Of a stretch of DNA of 10,734 bases, positions 1 through 7,257 are shown piece by piece. Origin of the DNA: Methanoregulaceae archaeon UBA467 (GTDB taxonomy: Archaea; Halobacteriota; Methanomicrobia; Methanomicrobiales; Methanospirillaceae); the NCBI GenBank assembly GCA_002503825.1, contig DASP01000012.1, forward strand, positions 185,334 through 196,067, read 5' to 3'. Positions within the stretch are counted from its first letter, which is position 1. The number at the start of each line of letters is the position of its first letter. The position numbers were made by a program, and so were the translations under genes. Below the pieces are notes generated by a model. It was not told the DNA's origin. It saw only the letters and a program-made list of their open reading frames with translations, and searched no databases.

Positions 1-44
1 AACTTGATAATATAGAGCGCATCCTTGAGGATGTTGCAGAATAA
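1..44 (+). CDS. C-terminal end of an unidentified rightward gene (partial)
   Basis: Reading from base 3, the frame gives 13 codons ending LDNIERILEDVAE followed by TAA at 42-44. The residues form a charged amphipathic helix typical of the end of a real protein, and a hairpin plus T-run lies about 80-110 bases downstream. The product cannot be identified from so short a tail. The opposite strand is also open here (a frame from about 118 down to 1), but its predicted residues look less protein-like, so the rightward reading is preferred. This is inference from a very short stretch. Confidence 0.5.
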   Translation, partial: LDNIERILEDVAE

Positions 45-124
45 ACTGCACTGATACAGAACCGAGCGTTCTTTCTATCCAGCCCGGCACCCCGATACCC
101 GGTAACGGGCTCATCATCGTGGAT

Positions 125-155
125 CCTGAAAATATTAATTCAGGCACTATTTTTT
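125..155 (+). terminator. hairpin plus T-run, probable terminator
   Basis: CCTGAA at 125-130 pairs perfectly with TTCAGG at 139-144 around an AT-only 8-base loop. A run of six T follows at 150-155. This suits transcription end for the rightward gene finishing at base 44. The hairpin also lies beyond the stop of the leftward ferredoxin gene at 215, so it may serve both directions. A second small hairpin, CCCG-GTAA-CGGG with a GNRA-type loop, lies at 98-109. Its 3' arm can alternatively pair with AGCCCG at 81-86. Confidence 0.4.
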
Positions 156-214
156 CCAATGCATGATTGCAGGCAGCATAAACCAACCTGAAGAAACTCC
201 CGGCCCGTTCCGTA

Positions 215-865
215 TCATCGATCCCGCGGCTGCATGGTCGTCGCACTGACCGGGCAGACCGTGACACAGAGGCCGCAACCCAGGCATAGATCTGGATCGT
301 AGATCATATGGCCGTCTTTGCAAGTCCGTGCATCAAATATACATCGTTCGACGCATTTTCCGCAATTTGTGCAGGAGTCCTCATCAGTCACCGCGATATA
401 TTCAGACCGGACCACCAGGTCCCGGCGGTTGTAATCCTTCATCAGCTGGAGGTCATGGCAGCAGCAGGGACAGCAGTTGCAGAGTGCATAGATTTCGTGG
501 TCCGGCTGGTACAGGGTAAGGTGGATAAGGCCATATTCGTCTGCTTTACGGATTATATCCGCAGCCTCCGATACGGTGACCGGACGGGCCCGCCCTTTTT
601 CGATGGAATGCTCTCCCCGCTCGTTGAGTAAAAAGCAGACTTCGAGCGGGTTATCGCACCGGGAATAATGCACCCTGCAGCCGCAGTTCTGCACTGCAAC
701 GAACTGGGCGTTGTGCAGTATTTCAAGGACCTGTTCGGACGGCAATACCCACTGCTGCGCAGGGAACGATTCGCGGACCGGGATTATTTTTGAAGAAAAT
801 GAAATCTGTCCGTGATCCAGCCAGTCATCATATTTTATCAGTCGGTCCTTCAGGAAATCATCCAT
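215..865 (-). CDS. cysteine-rich ferredoxin with two [4Fe-4S] motifs and extra N-terminal cysteine clusters
   Basis: This 216-residue soluble protein is probably a cytoplasmic electron carrier or redox adaptor. The C-terminal third is a bacterial-type diferredoxin: CxxCxxCxxxC at C165/C168/C171/C175 and again at C194/C197/C200/C204 (the latter followed by Pro), predicting two [4Fe-4S] clusters. Upstream lie two further cysteine groups: C61-x-C63, C70 and C77, then CNCCPCCC at 129-136. That makes 19 cysteines in all. The same N-terminal pattern (CxCR...CxxP...C, then a helix, then CNCC-x-CCC) recurs in multi-cysteine ferredoxins of anaerobes and could hold an additional cluster or metal; this part is from family memory and inference. 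It is a lone leftward gene with a TATA-like box about 35 bases upstream, no good Shine-Dalgarno and a very short predicted leader. The physiological partner is unknown. Confidence 0.85.
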   Translation of the reverse strand: MDDFLKDRLIKYDDWLDHGQISFSSKIIPVRESFPAQQWVLPSEQVLEILHNAQFVAVQNCGCRVHYSRCDNPLEVCFLLNERGEHSIEKGRARPVTVSEAADIIRKADEYGLIHLTLYQPDHEIYALCNCCPCCCHDLQLMKDYNRRDLVVRSEYIAVTDEDSCTNCGKCVERCIFDARTCKDGHMIYDPDLCLGCGLCVTVCPVSATTMQPRDR

Positions 866-897
866 GATCCAATGATGTGGTGTGTCGGTTGGCCGGG

Positions 898-910
898 AGA
901 TATAACTTAT
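898..910 (-). promoter_or_regulatory. TATA-like box for the cysteine-rich ferredoxin gene
   Basis: Read leftward, the bases give AAGTTATATCTC, with TTATAT centred near 902. Placing the start of transcription about 25 bases on puts it near 877, leaving a leader of only about a dozen bases before the ATG at 865. This agrees with the lack of a clear Shine-Dalgarno. Confidence 0.35.
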
Positions 911-993
911 TGAGGGGTGGAGGATATCGTAAGCGCTATCTGTCTGATAATGTCAATCAGTTTAACAAAACTCTCTCGCTCTGACGTTCTGTC

Positions 994-1007
994 AATAAAA
1001 ACAAATA
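994..1007 (-). terminator. T-rich terminator just after the Fic gene
   Basis: Immediately after the Fic stop codon (TGA, complement of 1008-1010) the leftward strand reads TATTTGTTTTTATT. Oligo-T tracts of this kind are the usual archaeal termination signal. No strong stem precedes it. Confidence 0.4.
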
Positions 1008-2297
1008 TCACCCCTTCCCCTTAATCCCCTCGAACAGGAACACGAGTTCCCGTCCTGATTTCTCTTTCCTGATAAAACCAAGATCGGCAAGGTGGAAGAG
1101 ATCGCTCCGGGCGGTCGCATTGGCGATTTTATAAGTCTCCATGATCTCTTTGCTCCTGAAAGGTTTTTCCGGGTGCTTCATGAACTGCTTAAGAATATCG
1201 GCCTGGCGGATGGTCAGGTCCCCGCAATCCCGGATTAACTGGAGGACTTCACGCTGTTCCTCATGTTTTTCCCTGATGTAATTCTCCATCTCCCGGATTG
1301 CGTTGCTGAAAATTCCAAGATTATACCTGATGAAATAGGTCAGGTCGTTCTCATCGCTCCGGGTGTAGAGGCAGGCTTTCTGGTATTGCCCCCTCGTGTC
1401 CCTGATTACCCGGGAGATGGCCATGTACTCGAAGAGCCAGTAGTCCAGCTTTGCAACATACCAGTAGAAGAGGACCCGGGCACACCTGCCGTTCCCGTCT
1501 TTGAACGGGTGGATCCAGGTAAAAAGAAAGTGGATGATGATCCCCTTCACAACGGGATGGATGAATACATCCTGTTCACGGTTAACGAACCGGCAGAGTT
1601 CATCGATAAGACGTGGAATTTCTTTGTACGACGGGGGGGTGTACAGGACCCTCCCCGTGTCGTCAACCTCCCGTGCGTCGTCGTTCTCCCTGAACCTGAC
1701 CTCATCATCGGGGTCTTCAAGGGTCCCGGCGGTGATCATGGCATGGAGACGTAGGATCAGGTCCGGGGTGAGATCACCCCCTGTCATTGTCCGGACTTCC
1801 TTCATGGTGCGGTAGTTGTTCAGGACCATCCGCTCGTCGTGTGTCCGGGGTTTTCGCAGTTCCCTGAGCATCTCCTTTGCGAAGCGGCGTGAAATGTCCG
1901 CCCTTCCGAGGCGGGCCGATGCAATCGCCTCTTCCATAGTTGCGTTGACAACATACTGGTCGCGGTCCGTTCCAACCGAGTCAAGGACGCGGGAAAGGTT
2001 TCCCGCCGCTATTTTATCAAGAATATGAAGTTCCTCCCAGCACGAATCGTCCATGACATACCGGAAGGTCGTGTCGGCAAACGGGATGATACGGGCATCC
2101 TTTTGACGGAAGAACTTCATCAGCGCCCAGATGACAACAGGGTCGACCGGGTATTTTTTCCGGCGGCAGATCTCGTCCCAGTGGACATAGCGGGCGTTTT
2201 CACGAAATACCGCATCAAGTACTCCCGGGTCATTTGCCCGTTCCAGGGCTTTTTGAAGGGCTTCCTTCGGGATATACGGCGGAGTAGGGATTTTCAT
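1008..2297 (-). CDS. Fic-family protein (predicted AMP-transferase) with C-terminal winged helix
   Basis: The 429-residue protein carries the Fic catalytic motif HPFKDGNGR at 263-271, which supplies the catalytic His and the phosphate-binding loop. A candidate substrate flap (LYTPPSYKEIPRLIDEL) lies at about 218-234. Fic enzymes usually transfer AMP from ATP to a hydroxyl on a target protein. The N-terminal part (residues 1-150) matches the helical domain common in long Fic proteins (HWDE near 39-42, MxxAIAS near 121-127). Residues about 360-425 look like a winged helix, as in DNA-binding Fic proteins, so it may also bind DNA. Where family members usually have S/T-xxx-E-G/N in the inhibitory helix, this protein reads S127-A-R-L-G131-R132, with no Glu. 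It stands alone; no antitoxin-like gene adjoins it. The ATG at 2297 has no evident Shine-Dalgarno. The target is unknown. Confidence 0.9.
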   Translation of the reverse strand: MKIPTPPYIPKEALQKALERANDPGVLDAVFRENARYVHWDEICRRKKYPVDPVVIWALMKFFRQKDARIIPFADTTFRYVMDDSCWEELHILDKIAAGNLSRVLDSVGTDRDQYVVNATMEEAIASARLGRADISRRFAKEMLRELRKPRTHDERMVLNNYRTMKEVRTMTGGDLTPDLILRLHAMITAGTLEDPDDEVRFRENDDAREVDDTGRVLYTPPSYKEIPRLIDELCRFVNREQDVFIHPVVKGIIIHFLFTWIHPFKDGNGRCARVLFYWYVAKLDYWLFEYMAISRVIRDTRGQYQKACLYTRSDENDLTYFIRYNLGIFSNAIREMENYIREKHEEQREVLQLIRDCGDLTIRQADILKQFMKHPEKPFRSKEIMETYKIANATARSDLFHLADLGFIRKEKSGRELVFLFEGIKGKG

Positions 2298-2608
2298 GAT
2301 AATTTATCGTGAAGATACGAGTGATGAGGGAATTGTATCCCTTTCCTAATAGCAGTATTTATCAGAATGTCATACACTGGCAGATTATGAGAGAAAAAAG
2401 GGAATTTTGATTCACGATCCGGATAATGAGATATTTATTCCCGGTTTTTTGTCGTATCCCTCTCACCCCTGATTTCCCGGAAAATTCCGGACAGCGTGAG
2501 TTCATGAATATAAATGCCCGGAAAAATCCGTACCTGTGGACATAATTAATTATTCCAGGGGATTTCACAGGATCCGGAGCGAGAGGCTGTTGTGCCCGCA
2601 ACAGGTAA
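2298..2608. other. intergenic stretch between divergent Fic and DUF6653-like genes
   Basis: No convincing gene lies here. The stretch must hold both divergent promoters. On the right it contains an AT-rich TATA-like palindrome at 2542-2553. On the left there is only a weak AAATACT on the leftward strand near 2353-2359. A short perfect inverted repeat CCGGAA-AA-TTCCGG sits at 2477-2490. A leftward 89-codon open frame spans most of the region but has no protein-like character. Confidence 0.5.
2542..2554 (+). promoter_or_regulatory. TATA-like box for the DUF6653-like gene
   Basis: ATAATTAATTAT is an AT-only palindrome standing out from GC-richer flanks. A start about 25 bases downstream would be near 2573-2577, giving a leader of about 30 bases before the ATG at 2609. 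Confidence 0.35.
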
Positions 2609-3163
2609 ATGCCACCACATTCAAAGTTCATTCCCGTGACAATCGAGCAAAAAATATCTTCGGCGTTTCATATGGACCCTGATACCTGGGCACGGCACGC
2701 AAACCCGTGGAGTGTGTGGACCCGGAACACCGTGTTACCGCTCCTCATTCTCGCATTCTGGAGCCGGACGTGGCTTGGCCTGTGGTCGTTACCCCTTATC
2801 GCCGGTGCACTGTTCTGGATGTGGGTAAACCCGCGGCTCTTTAAAAAACCGGAGTCGACAGATAACCGGGCATCAAAAGCGGTGCTTGGCGAACGGGTCT
2901 GGTTAAACCGGAAAACAGTACCGGTACCGGAGTATCACCGGCCGGCGCCACGCATTCTCTCGACAATCTCCGGCATCGGGTTTTTATTCGTGATCTGGGG
3001 TGTGTTTGCACTCGAAATCTGGCCCACCCTGCTCGGTGCTGCGGTCATCTACCTGGGCAAACTGTGGTTCCTTGACCGGATGGTCTGGCTGTACGAGGAT
3101 ATGAAGGATGCAACACCCGAATACCGGAGTTTCCTCTATGATCCGGGGCAGAGCGGATACTGA
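2609..3163 (+). CDS. small polytopic membrane protein, DUF6653-like
   Basis: The 184-residue protein has a short soluble N-terminus with the sequence WARHANPWSVWTR at 27-39. I associate this with the DUF6653 family of archaeal and bacterial membrane proteins. About four hydrophobic segments follow (roughly 40-56, 57-74, 116-135 and 137-154), then a charged C-terminal tail (DRMVWLYEDM). The middle loop (75-115) is basic. The function of the family is unknown to me. The ATG at 2609 is taken as start because AGGT at 2602-2605 lies just upstream. A GTG at 2636 or the ATG at residue 22, just before the conserved DPDTWARHANPW segment, are possible alternatives. It is transcribed alone and converges on the gene at 3273-3911. 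Confidence 0.75.
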   Translation: MPPHSKFIPVTIEQKISSAFHMDPDTWARHANPWSVWTRNTVLPLLILAFWSRTWLGLWSLPLIAGALFWMWVNPRLFKKPESTDNRASKAVLGERVWLNRKTVPVPEYHRPAPRILSTISGIGFLFVIWGVFALEIWPTLLGAAVIYLGKLWFLDRMVWLYEDMKDATPEYRSFLYDPGQSGY

Positions 3164-3174
3164 TGGCAGGACCG

Positions 3175-3200
3175 GATACCCTTGGAAGTATCGTTATTTA
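3175..3200 (+). terminator. weak hairpin after the DUF6653-like gene
   Basis: GATAC at 3175-3179 pairs with GTATC at 3188-3192 around 8 bases, followed by GTTATTTA. The stem is only five pairs and the T content is low, so this is a tentative rightward terminator. Confidence 0.2.
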
Positions 3201-3232
3201 CCGGTCTATAATCAGGTGACGGATTAAAAGGT

Positions 3233-3257
3233 GAAAAATGAGCCGGAATAATCCGGC
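3233..3257 (-). terminator. hairpin plus T-run, terminator of the PKD operon
   Basis: Read leftward, GCCGGA (complement of 3252-3257) pairs perfectly with TCCGGC (complement of 3242-3247) around a four-base loop. Five T follow at 3238-3234. It lies 16 bases beyond the stop of the gene at 3273-3911 and looks like a classical stem plus U-tract. Confidence 0.5.
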
Positions 3258-3272
3258 AGACTTGCAGCAGAT

Positions 3273-3911
3273 TCAGGACGCTGCCGGGTTGGTAAACCTG
3301 CCGGGATGCTGGTCCATATCAAGACTTTTCAGCGAGACTTCCTTAAAGGTAATAGGTTTTGTGAAGGTGTGCAGTTTCTTTTCTTTATTCGGGCCCGCAA
3401 TATAAGATAACGTCATGGATGGAGTGACAGTTCCAAGAGCCGCCCGTATAATTTTTCCGTCGGATATGGTAATACCCGGATTCTTAAGGGTGACATTCCC
3501 GGCCAGTTTAAATTCGAAATGCATCTTTTTTAATTCAAAACAACATGCATTTACGTTAATGTCGATATACGGATAGATCTCCCCGAGTTTTACACTGAGC
3601 TCTTTTTTAAGGGTAAATGTTGTCTCTTTGCCTTTTTCCGCCTCCGCCACTTTGCGCTCGGGAGAGTTATAATATTCCGGGCTTGTCCCGATCTCCTTTA
3701 CCGTCCTGCTTACAATCCCGGTCGAAATAAATTCGCAGAGGAGGTCCAGGAAATTCTCATTTACGTAATTCTTCGCATCCTCGGATTGTATCCCGTTTTT
3801 CTGCATGTAGTCGATTACCTCAAGGGCATCGTCCACGATCGTACCTCTTTTCTCTGAGAACTCGAAGAGTTCCATCCGGATATCATCGTTAATATTTAAC
3901 AGTTCCACCAT
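3273..3911 (-). CDS. protein of unknown function, downstream partner of the PKD membrane protein
   Basis: I do not recognise this 212-residue protein. It has no signal peptide or membrane segment, so it is probably cytoplasmic. Residues 1-75 are mostly helical and acidic (DDALEVIDYMQKNG at 27-40). Residues about 97-195 look beta-rich, with alternating hydrophobic and charged strands (TFTLKKELSVKLGEIYPYIDINV and onward). A CC pair lies at 123-124. It follows the PKD gene by eight bases, and its Shine-Dalgarno GAGGTGA (complement of 3915-3921) overlaps the PKD stop codon. The two are therefore almost certainly co-transcribed and probably translationally coupled. That arrangement suggests, without proving, that it works with the cytoplasmic tail of the PKD protein. 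Confidence 0.75.
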   Translation of the reverse strand: MVELLNINDDIRMELFEFSEKRGTIVDDALEVIDYMQKNGIQSEDAKNYVNENFLDLLCEFISTGIVSRTVKEIGTSPEYYNSPERKVAEAEKGKETTFTLKKELSVKLGEIYPYIDINVNACCFELKKMHFEFKLAGNVTLKNPGITISDGKIIRAALGTVTPSMTLSYIAGPNKEKKLHTFTKPITFKEVSLKSLDMDQHPGRFTNPAAS

Positions 3912-3919
3912 AATTCACC

Positions 3920-5635
3920 TCATTTTCCCCGTTCTTCCCTTATTCCACCGCTGAACTGAACATCAATCTTCACACCTTCGGGAGGCGGCTCTTTCAAAGC
4001 GATGCCTCCGGACCAGCGAACTTCCACCGGTACCTTCGGACAGGCTTTTCTGCGGCAGAATTTCTTATACTGGTCAACACTCACCGCCCCGGTCCCGACT
4101 ACGACCGGTACTAAAATCAGGAATGGGAACAGGTTACCTTCAACAGGGATCGCCATACTTCTGGCCCCCTGTTTATTATTGGAATCCGTGACGGTGAGGG
4201 TGACCGTGTATGTCTTTGCATCCTGATAGGCGTGGGTCACGCGGATATCGTCTGCAACGTACCCGTCCCCGAACTCCCAGTGGTATGATTTGATGGATCC
4301 GTCGGTGCCATAAGAGCCTGACCCGTCAAATGAAACCGTCTCCCGTTCTCCGGGCCTGGCCGGGGAAAAGACAAAATATGCCACTGGCGGCGTATATGGA
4401 CTGACCACGGCCTGGTAGGTGGCAGTATCTGAATAGGCAGCCGCGTTTTTTGTGTCCGATAACCCTGAACTTCGTATGGTGAGCGTCACCAGGTAGGAGC
4501 CCTCTCCAGGAAACGTATGGGAGACAGTTTTTCCACTCCCGGATGTCCCGTCACCAAAAGTCCACTCGTACCGGTCTATCAGCCCTTTTGGATCAACCGA
4601 TTTCGAGGCATCGAATCGTACCGCCTGCCCTGGTTGTGGAGAGGGGTTATCGGCGGTGATGACTGCGTCCGGCCTGGTGAACGGTACTACGGTGAGCTGC
4701 TGTGTCAGGGAACCGGAATTTTCGTTGTTATCGGTTACCGTGAGGGTGACGCTCTTTGTCCCCGTCCCTGAATAGGCATGGCTGGCCGTAGTTTCAAATC
4801 CCGACATGGTGGCAGTTATGCCGTCGCCGAAAGTCCATTGATAGCTCATAATCGTGCCATCAGGGGCAGACGACCCGGATGCATAAAAGTAGACAGTCTC
4901 CCCTTCCTCCGGAGACGAAGGACTGAAGGTGAATTTCGCCACCGGTGACTGCGGCGACCTGACCGGGATCTGCCGTGATTCCGAATCAAGGAGATTTGGA
5001 GTCGAAGAAACGTCAGAAGTTTCGATTAAATAACCCGATCCCAATACCCGGAGAGTGGCAGTATACGAACGAGCTACAGAATAACTGTGAGTGACAACCT
5101 TACCTTCCGCGGTACGATCATCCCCGAAGTCCCAGCTGTAGAATTTAACGATGCCCGAAGGATCGTATGTCCCGGACGCATCGAAGGTCACCAGCTGGTT
5201 GACCGCCGGTGAGACCGGATACACGGTGAAAACGGCGTTCGGGGTGACAGGTATGACCGGTACCGGTTGTACGATCACGGATTTCTGGTCGGTGATTGTC
5301 TCGTAATCGATCCCGGTTCCAAAATTTACGACGGTATATGTTGCAGCACTGCTGAAGGTATGCGAGACGCTGGCCCCTGAAACTACCGGGGTCCCGTCCC
5401 CGAAATTCCACTGTGGATTATTCATCCATTTTGTATTGGTGAAATATACGCTCTGACCCACCTGCGGAGACGGAGGACTGAATGTGAACGCACCGGCCGG
5501 AATAATCAAAAGCATAGCAAACAGGAAGAATGCCAGTATCCGGATTAAAAAAGGATTATTTCTCACACGTCTTTTGACACGTAGTGAAGCTGGCCTTCGC
5601 AGTACAGGTTCTGACTGGAATGTACCATAACGCAT
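3920..5635 (-). CDS. membrane-anchored surface protein with five PKD domains
   Basis: With the ATG at 5635 the protein has 571 residues. A basic N-region (RRVR near 22-25) precedes a hydrophobic segment at 29-49 ending in AGA, which looks like a signal peptide or signal anchor. Five PKD (Ig-like) repeats follow, each with the W-x-FGD signature: WNFGD at 76-80, WDFGD at 168-172, WTFGD at 267-271, WTFGD at 358-362 and WEFGD at 453-457. A C-terminal membrane segment spans about 502-520. A short tail of about 50 residues remains inside the cell, with CRRKAC at 527-532. The tail carries VEVRWSGGI (537-545) and IDVQFSGGI (557-565), an apparent internal duplication. PKD repeats in methanogens are common in surface-layer and adhesion proteins. 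The frame is open up to a TTG at 5686, but that codon overlaps the predicted TATA box, so the inner ATG is preferred. Confidence 0.85.
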   Translation of the reverse strand: MRYGTFQSEPVLRRPASLRVKRRVRNNPFLIRILAFFLFAMLLIIPAGAFTFSPPSPQVGQSVYFTNTKWMNNPQWNFGDGTPVVSGASVSHTFSSAATYTVVNFGTGIDYETITDQKSVIVQPVPVIPVTPNAVFTVYPVSPAVNQLVTFDASGTYDPSGIVKFYSWDFGDDRTAEGKVVTHSYSVARSYTATLRVLGSGYLIETSDVSSTPNLLDSESRQIPVRSPQSPVAKFTFSPSSPEEGETVYFYASGSSAPDGTIMSYQWTFGDGITATMSGFETTASHAYSGTGTKSVTLTVTDNNENSGSLTQQLTVVPFTRPDAVITADNPSPQPGQAVRFDASKSVDPKGLIDRYEWTFGDGTSGSGKTVSHTFPGEGSYLVTLTIRSSGLSDTKNAAAYSDTATYQAVVSPYTPPVAYFVFSPARPGERETVSFDGSGSYGTDGSIKSYHWEFGDGYVADDIRVTHAYQDAKTYTVTLTVTDSNNKQGARSMAIPVEGNLFPFLILVPVVVGTGAVSVDQYKKFCRRKACPKVPVEVRWSGGIALKEPPPEGVKIDVQFSGGIREERGK

Positions 5636-5685
5636 AATACCCAGACCCCCTATCCGGATACTTGTATTGTGAATACATCCAAGCA

Positions 5686-5701
5686 ATATTTATAATTTTA
5701 T
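5686..5701 (-). promoter_or_regulatory. TATA-like box for the PKD gene within an AT-rich island
   Basis: On the leftward strand the bases read AAAATTATAAATATTG. A start of transcription about 25 bases downstream, near 5666, would give a leader of about 30 bases before the ATG at 5635. It would also exclude the TTG at 5686 as a start codon. Confidence 0.45.
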
Positions 5702-5719
5702 ATTACTTCTGCCATAGTG

Positions 5720-5745
5720 TAAAAATTATAATTCTAATATTTTTA
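5720..5745. repeat. AT-rich inverted repeat after the nitroreductase gene
   Basis: TAAAAAT at 5720-5726 is the exact reverse complement of ATTTTTA at 5739-5745, around a 12-base AT-rich loop. It lies between the stop of the leftward nitroreductase and the PKD promoter. Leftward transcripts would contain U-tracts here, so it may end the nitroreductase transcript and separate the two operons. Confidence 0.35.
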
Positions 5746-5797
5746 TTACAATGAGGTTTGTTTTCATGCCTCGTTTACTATTTCGGATTCGTCAGGC

Positions 5798-6619
5798 TTA
5801 CCGCCACGAAACACCGGGTGGTTTTCGCCGGGGTATTCCACATACTTTGTACTGCGGGATACCGAACATCAGTGCATATGCAGATTTCCGCCCGGCAGGT
5901 ATACCAATCTCCTTTGCGAGCGGTTCGTACGATGATGCAGCCATGGCGACAAATCCCGCCCAGCAGGTCCCGACGCCGAAAGCAGGTGCCGCGATGTCGA
6001 AATGCGTCAGGGCGATGACGGCATCCACTGGTGCAACAGGGTTGTTATCAGGGATATGGGCGAAGAGCAGGTGCGGTGCGCCGTTGCAGATAACATCATA
6101 TCCGCTCTCCCAGCCCCTGATCAGGGCCGGCAGGTAACTGCTCATCGGGTGGGCAGAGTGAACGAGGGTTCTCATCCATTCGATAGCCAGCCCGGCGATC
6201 TTGTTCACTTTTTCCGGATCATGAACAACGATCCATTGCACCGGCTGACCGTTGCCCCCCGATGCGGCGTACCGGGCGATATCGAGCATTTCGAGAATCT
6301 TGTCCCGTGGCACGGGATCGCTGGTGAAGTGCCGTACGGACCGCCGTTTCTTTAAGTACATCCCGAGGTCTCCGGGGGACATGGAGCCGGCACCGGCCGG
6401 TACCTGCACTTTCTCTTCCGGGCGCACGTTTAATAGGAGAGCCTGCGACGGACAGAATGCCTCGCAATGCCCGCACTGTATGCACTTATCAGCCTTTTCA
6501 TCGGCAACCACGGGGAGCGTGTTCTCATCGGCAGGGGTCACAATCGCCATCGGGCAGACGACCGAGCAGATCCCGCACCGGGTGCAGAGATCCTGGTCAA
6601 CAAGTATCGTGGTCATCAT
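5798..6619 (-). CDS. nitroreductase-family protein with N-terminal 2x[4Fe-4S] ferredoxin domain
   Basis: The 273-residue fusion begins with a diferredoxin: C12/C15/C18/C22 and C46/C49/C52/C56, the second group followed by Pro. From about residue 85 it is a nitroreductase (FMN-binding) fold: KKRRSVRHF at 90-98, the FMN-contacting stretch ASGGNGQPVQW at 119-129, GVGTCWAGF at 215-223, and a C-terminal RRKPPGVSW. Such fusions presumably pass electrons from a reduced ferredoxin through the clusters to FMN and reduce a small organic substrate; the substrate is not predictable. Two ATG codons are adjacent (6619 and 6616). The first follows the stop of the flavin reductase gene with no gap, so translation is likely coupled. 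A frequent role in anaerobes would be oxidant, quinone or nitro-compound detoxification, which fits the neighbouring HxlR regulator. Confidence 0.9.
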   Translation of the reverse strand: MMTTILVDQDLCTRCGICSVVCPMAIVTPADENTLPVVADEKADKCIQCGHCEAFCPSQALLLNVRPEEKVQVPAGAGSMSPGDLGMYLKKRRSVRHFTSDPVPRDKILEMLDIARYAASGGNGQPVQWIVVHDPEKVNKIAGLAIEWMRTLVHSAHPMSSYLPALIRGWESGYDVICNGAPHLLFAHIPDNNPVAPVDAVIALTHFDIAAPAFGVGTCWAGFVAMAASSYEPLAKEIGIPAGRKSAYALMFGIPQYKVCGIPRRKPPGVSWR

Positions 6620-7210
6620 TCACTGTCCATTTTCAGGGACCTGCCCTGATTCACGTATGAGCGCCTTTCCGGCACTCCACGCGTCGCCGGCATACTTCCC
6701 GAGTGTCCAGTACCGGTTGTCGGGCATCGTCAGGAAGAGCGGGTCAATCCCGGGGAAATCAGGTTTCCCGTCCTTCATTACCTCCCCATCCGCGTAGACT
6801 CCGGCAATCTCCCCGATAAAGAGGGTGTTGGTCGGTAACGGGACTGCCTGGACAAGCCGGCACTCGATCGTGACCGGGCATTCTTTGATCATCGGTGCAG
6901 TCTTCAGCGATCCGTAGAAAACGTCAAAAACGCCTGATTTGTCTGTCATTTTCCCGGATACGAGCCCGCAGTAGTCGCACTTCGCGAGCAGGCCGGTTGA
7001 GGGAATGTTCACCGAAAAGGTCTTTGTCTCTGCAATCCCCGCTGGCGTATAATGGTGATTCCCGATCCCGCAGGCGATCATCGGGGGATTTGCATTCGCC
7101 CGCGAGCACCAGCCCACGGTCATAAAATTGGCTTTCCCTGATACCTGCGTCCCGACAAGGACGACCGGCATCGGGATGAAAAAGTTCGGTCCGATCTGTA
7201 ATTTCTCCAT
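6620..7210 (-). CDS. flavin reductase family protein (FMN-binding split barrel, flavoredoxin-like)
   Basis: The 196-residue protein fits the flavin-reductase-like split-barrel family: P13-MPVVLVGT at the start of the barrel, NFMTVGWCSRANANPPM at 28-44, a T/S-FSVNIP segment at 64-70, and CDYCGLVSGKMTDKSG at 78-93, resembling the flavoredoxin pattern. Homologues bind FMN and exchange electrons with NAD(P)H or ferredoxin-like partners. Its stop is immediately followed by the ATG of the ferredoxin-nitroreductase, so the pair is likely an electron-transfer unit. The ATG at 7210 has a Shine-Dalgarno-like GAGG at 7219-7222 (complement) eight bases away. The gene is divergent from the HxlR regulator across about 170 bases. 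Confidence 0.88.
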   Translation of the reverse strand: MEKLQIGPNFFIPMPVVLVGTQVSGKANFMTVGWCSRANANPPMIACGIGNHHYTPAGIAETKTFSVNIPSTGLLAKCDYCGLVSGKMTDKSGVFDVFYGSLKTAPMIKECPVTIECRLVQAVPLPTNTLFIGEIAGVYADGEVMKDGKPDFPGIDPLFLTMPDNRYWTLGKYAGDAWSAGKALIRESGQVPENGQ

Positions 7211-7257
7211 ACTCTGATCCTCACTCCCCGCTCATTGCGGAGGCTCCTGACAGGACA

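Noticed and set aside
1..118. Leftward open frame from ATGATG near 118 to the window edge, with AGGATC upstream
   Set aside because: The residues look less protein-like than the rightward tail, and the hairpin plus T-run at 125-155 fits a rightward gene better. It cannot be fully excluded without more sequence.
1263..1754. Rightward open frame of 163 codons inside the Fic gene
   Set aside because: It is antisense to the conserved Fic catalytic region and shows no recognisable motif; it is a shadow of that gene.
2362..2631. Leftward 89-codon open frame between the Fic and DUF6653-like genes
   Set aside because: It overlaps the start of the DUF6653-like gene, has no ribosome site, and its composition shows no domain or helix pattern.
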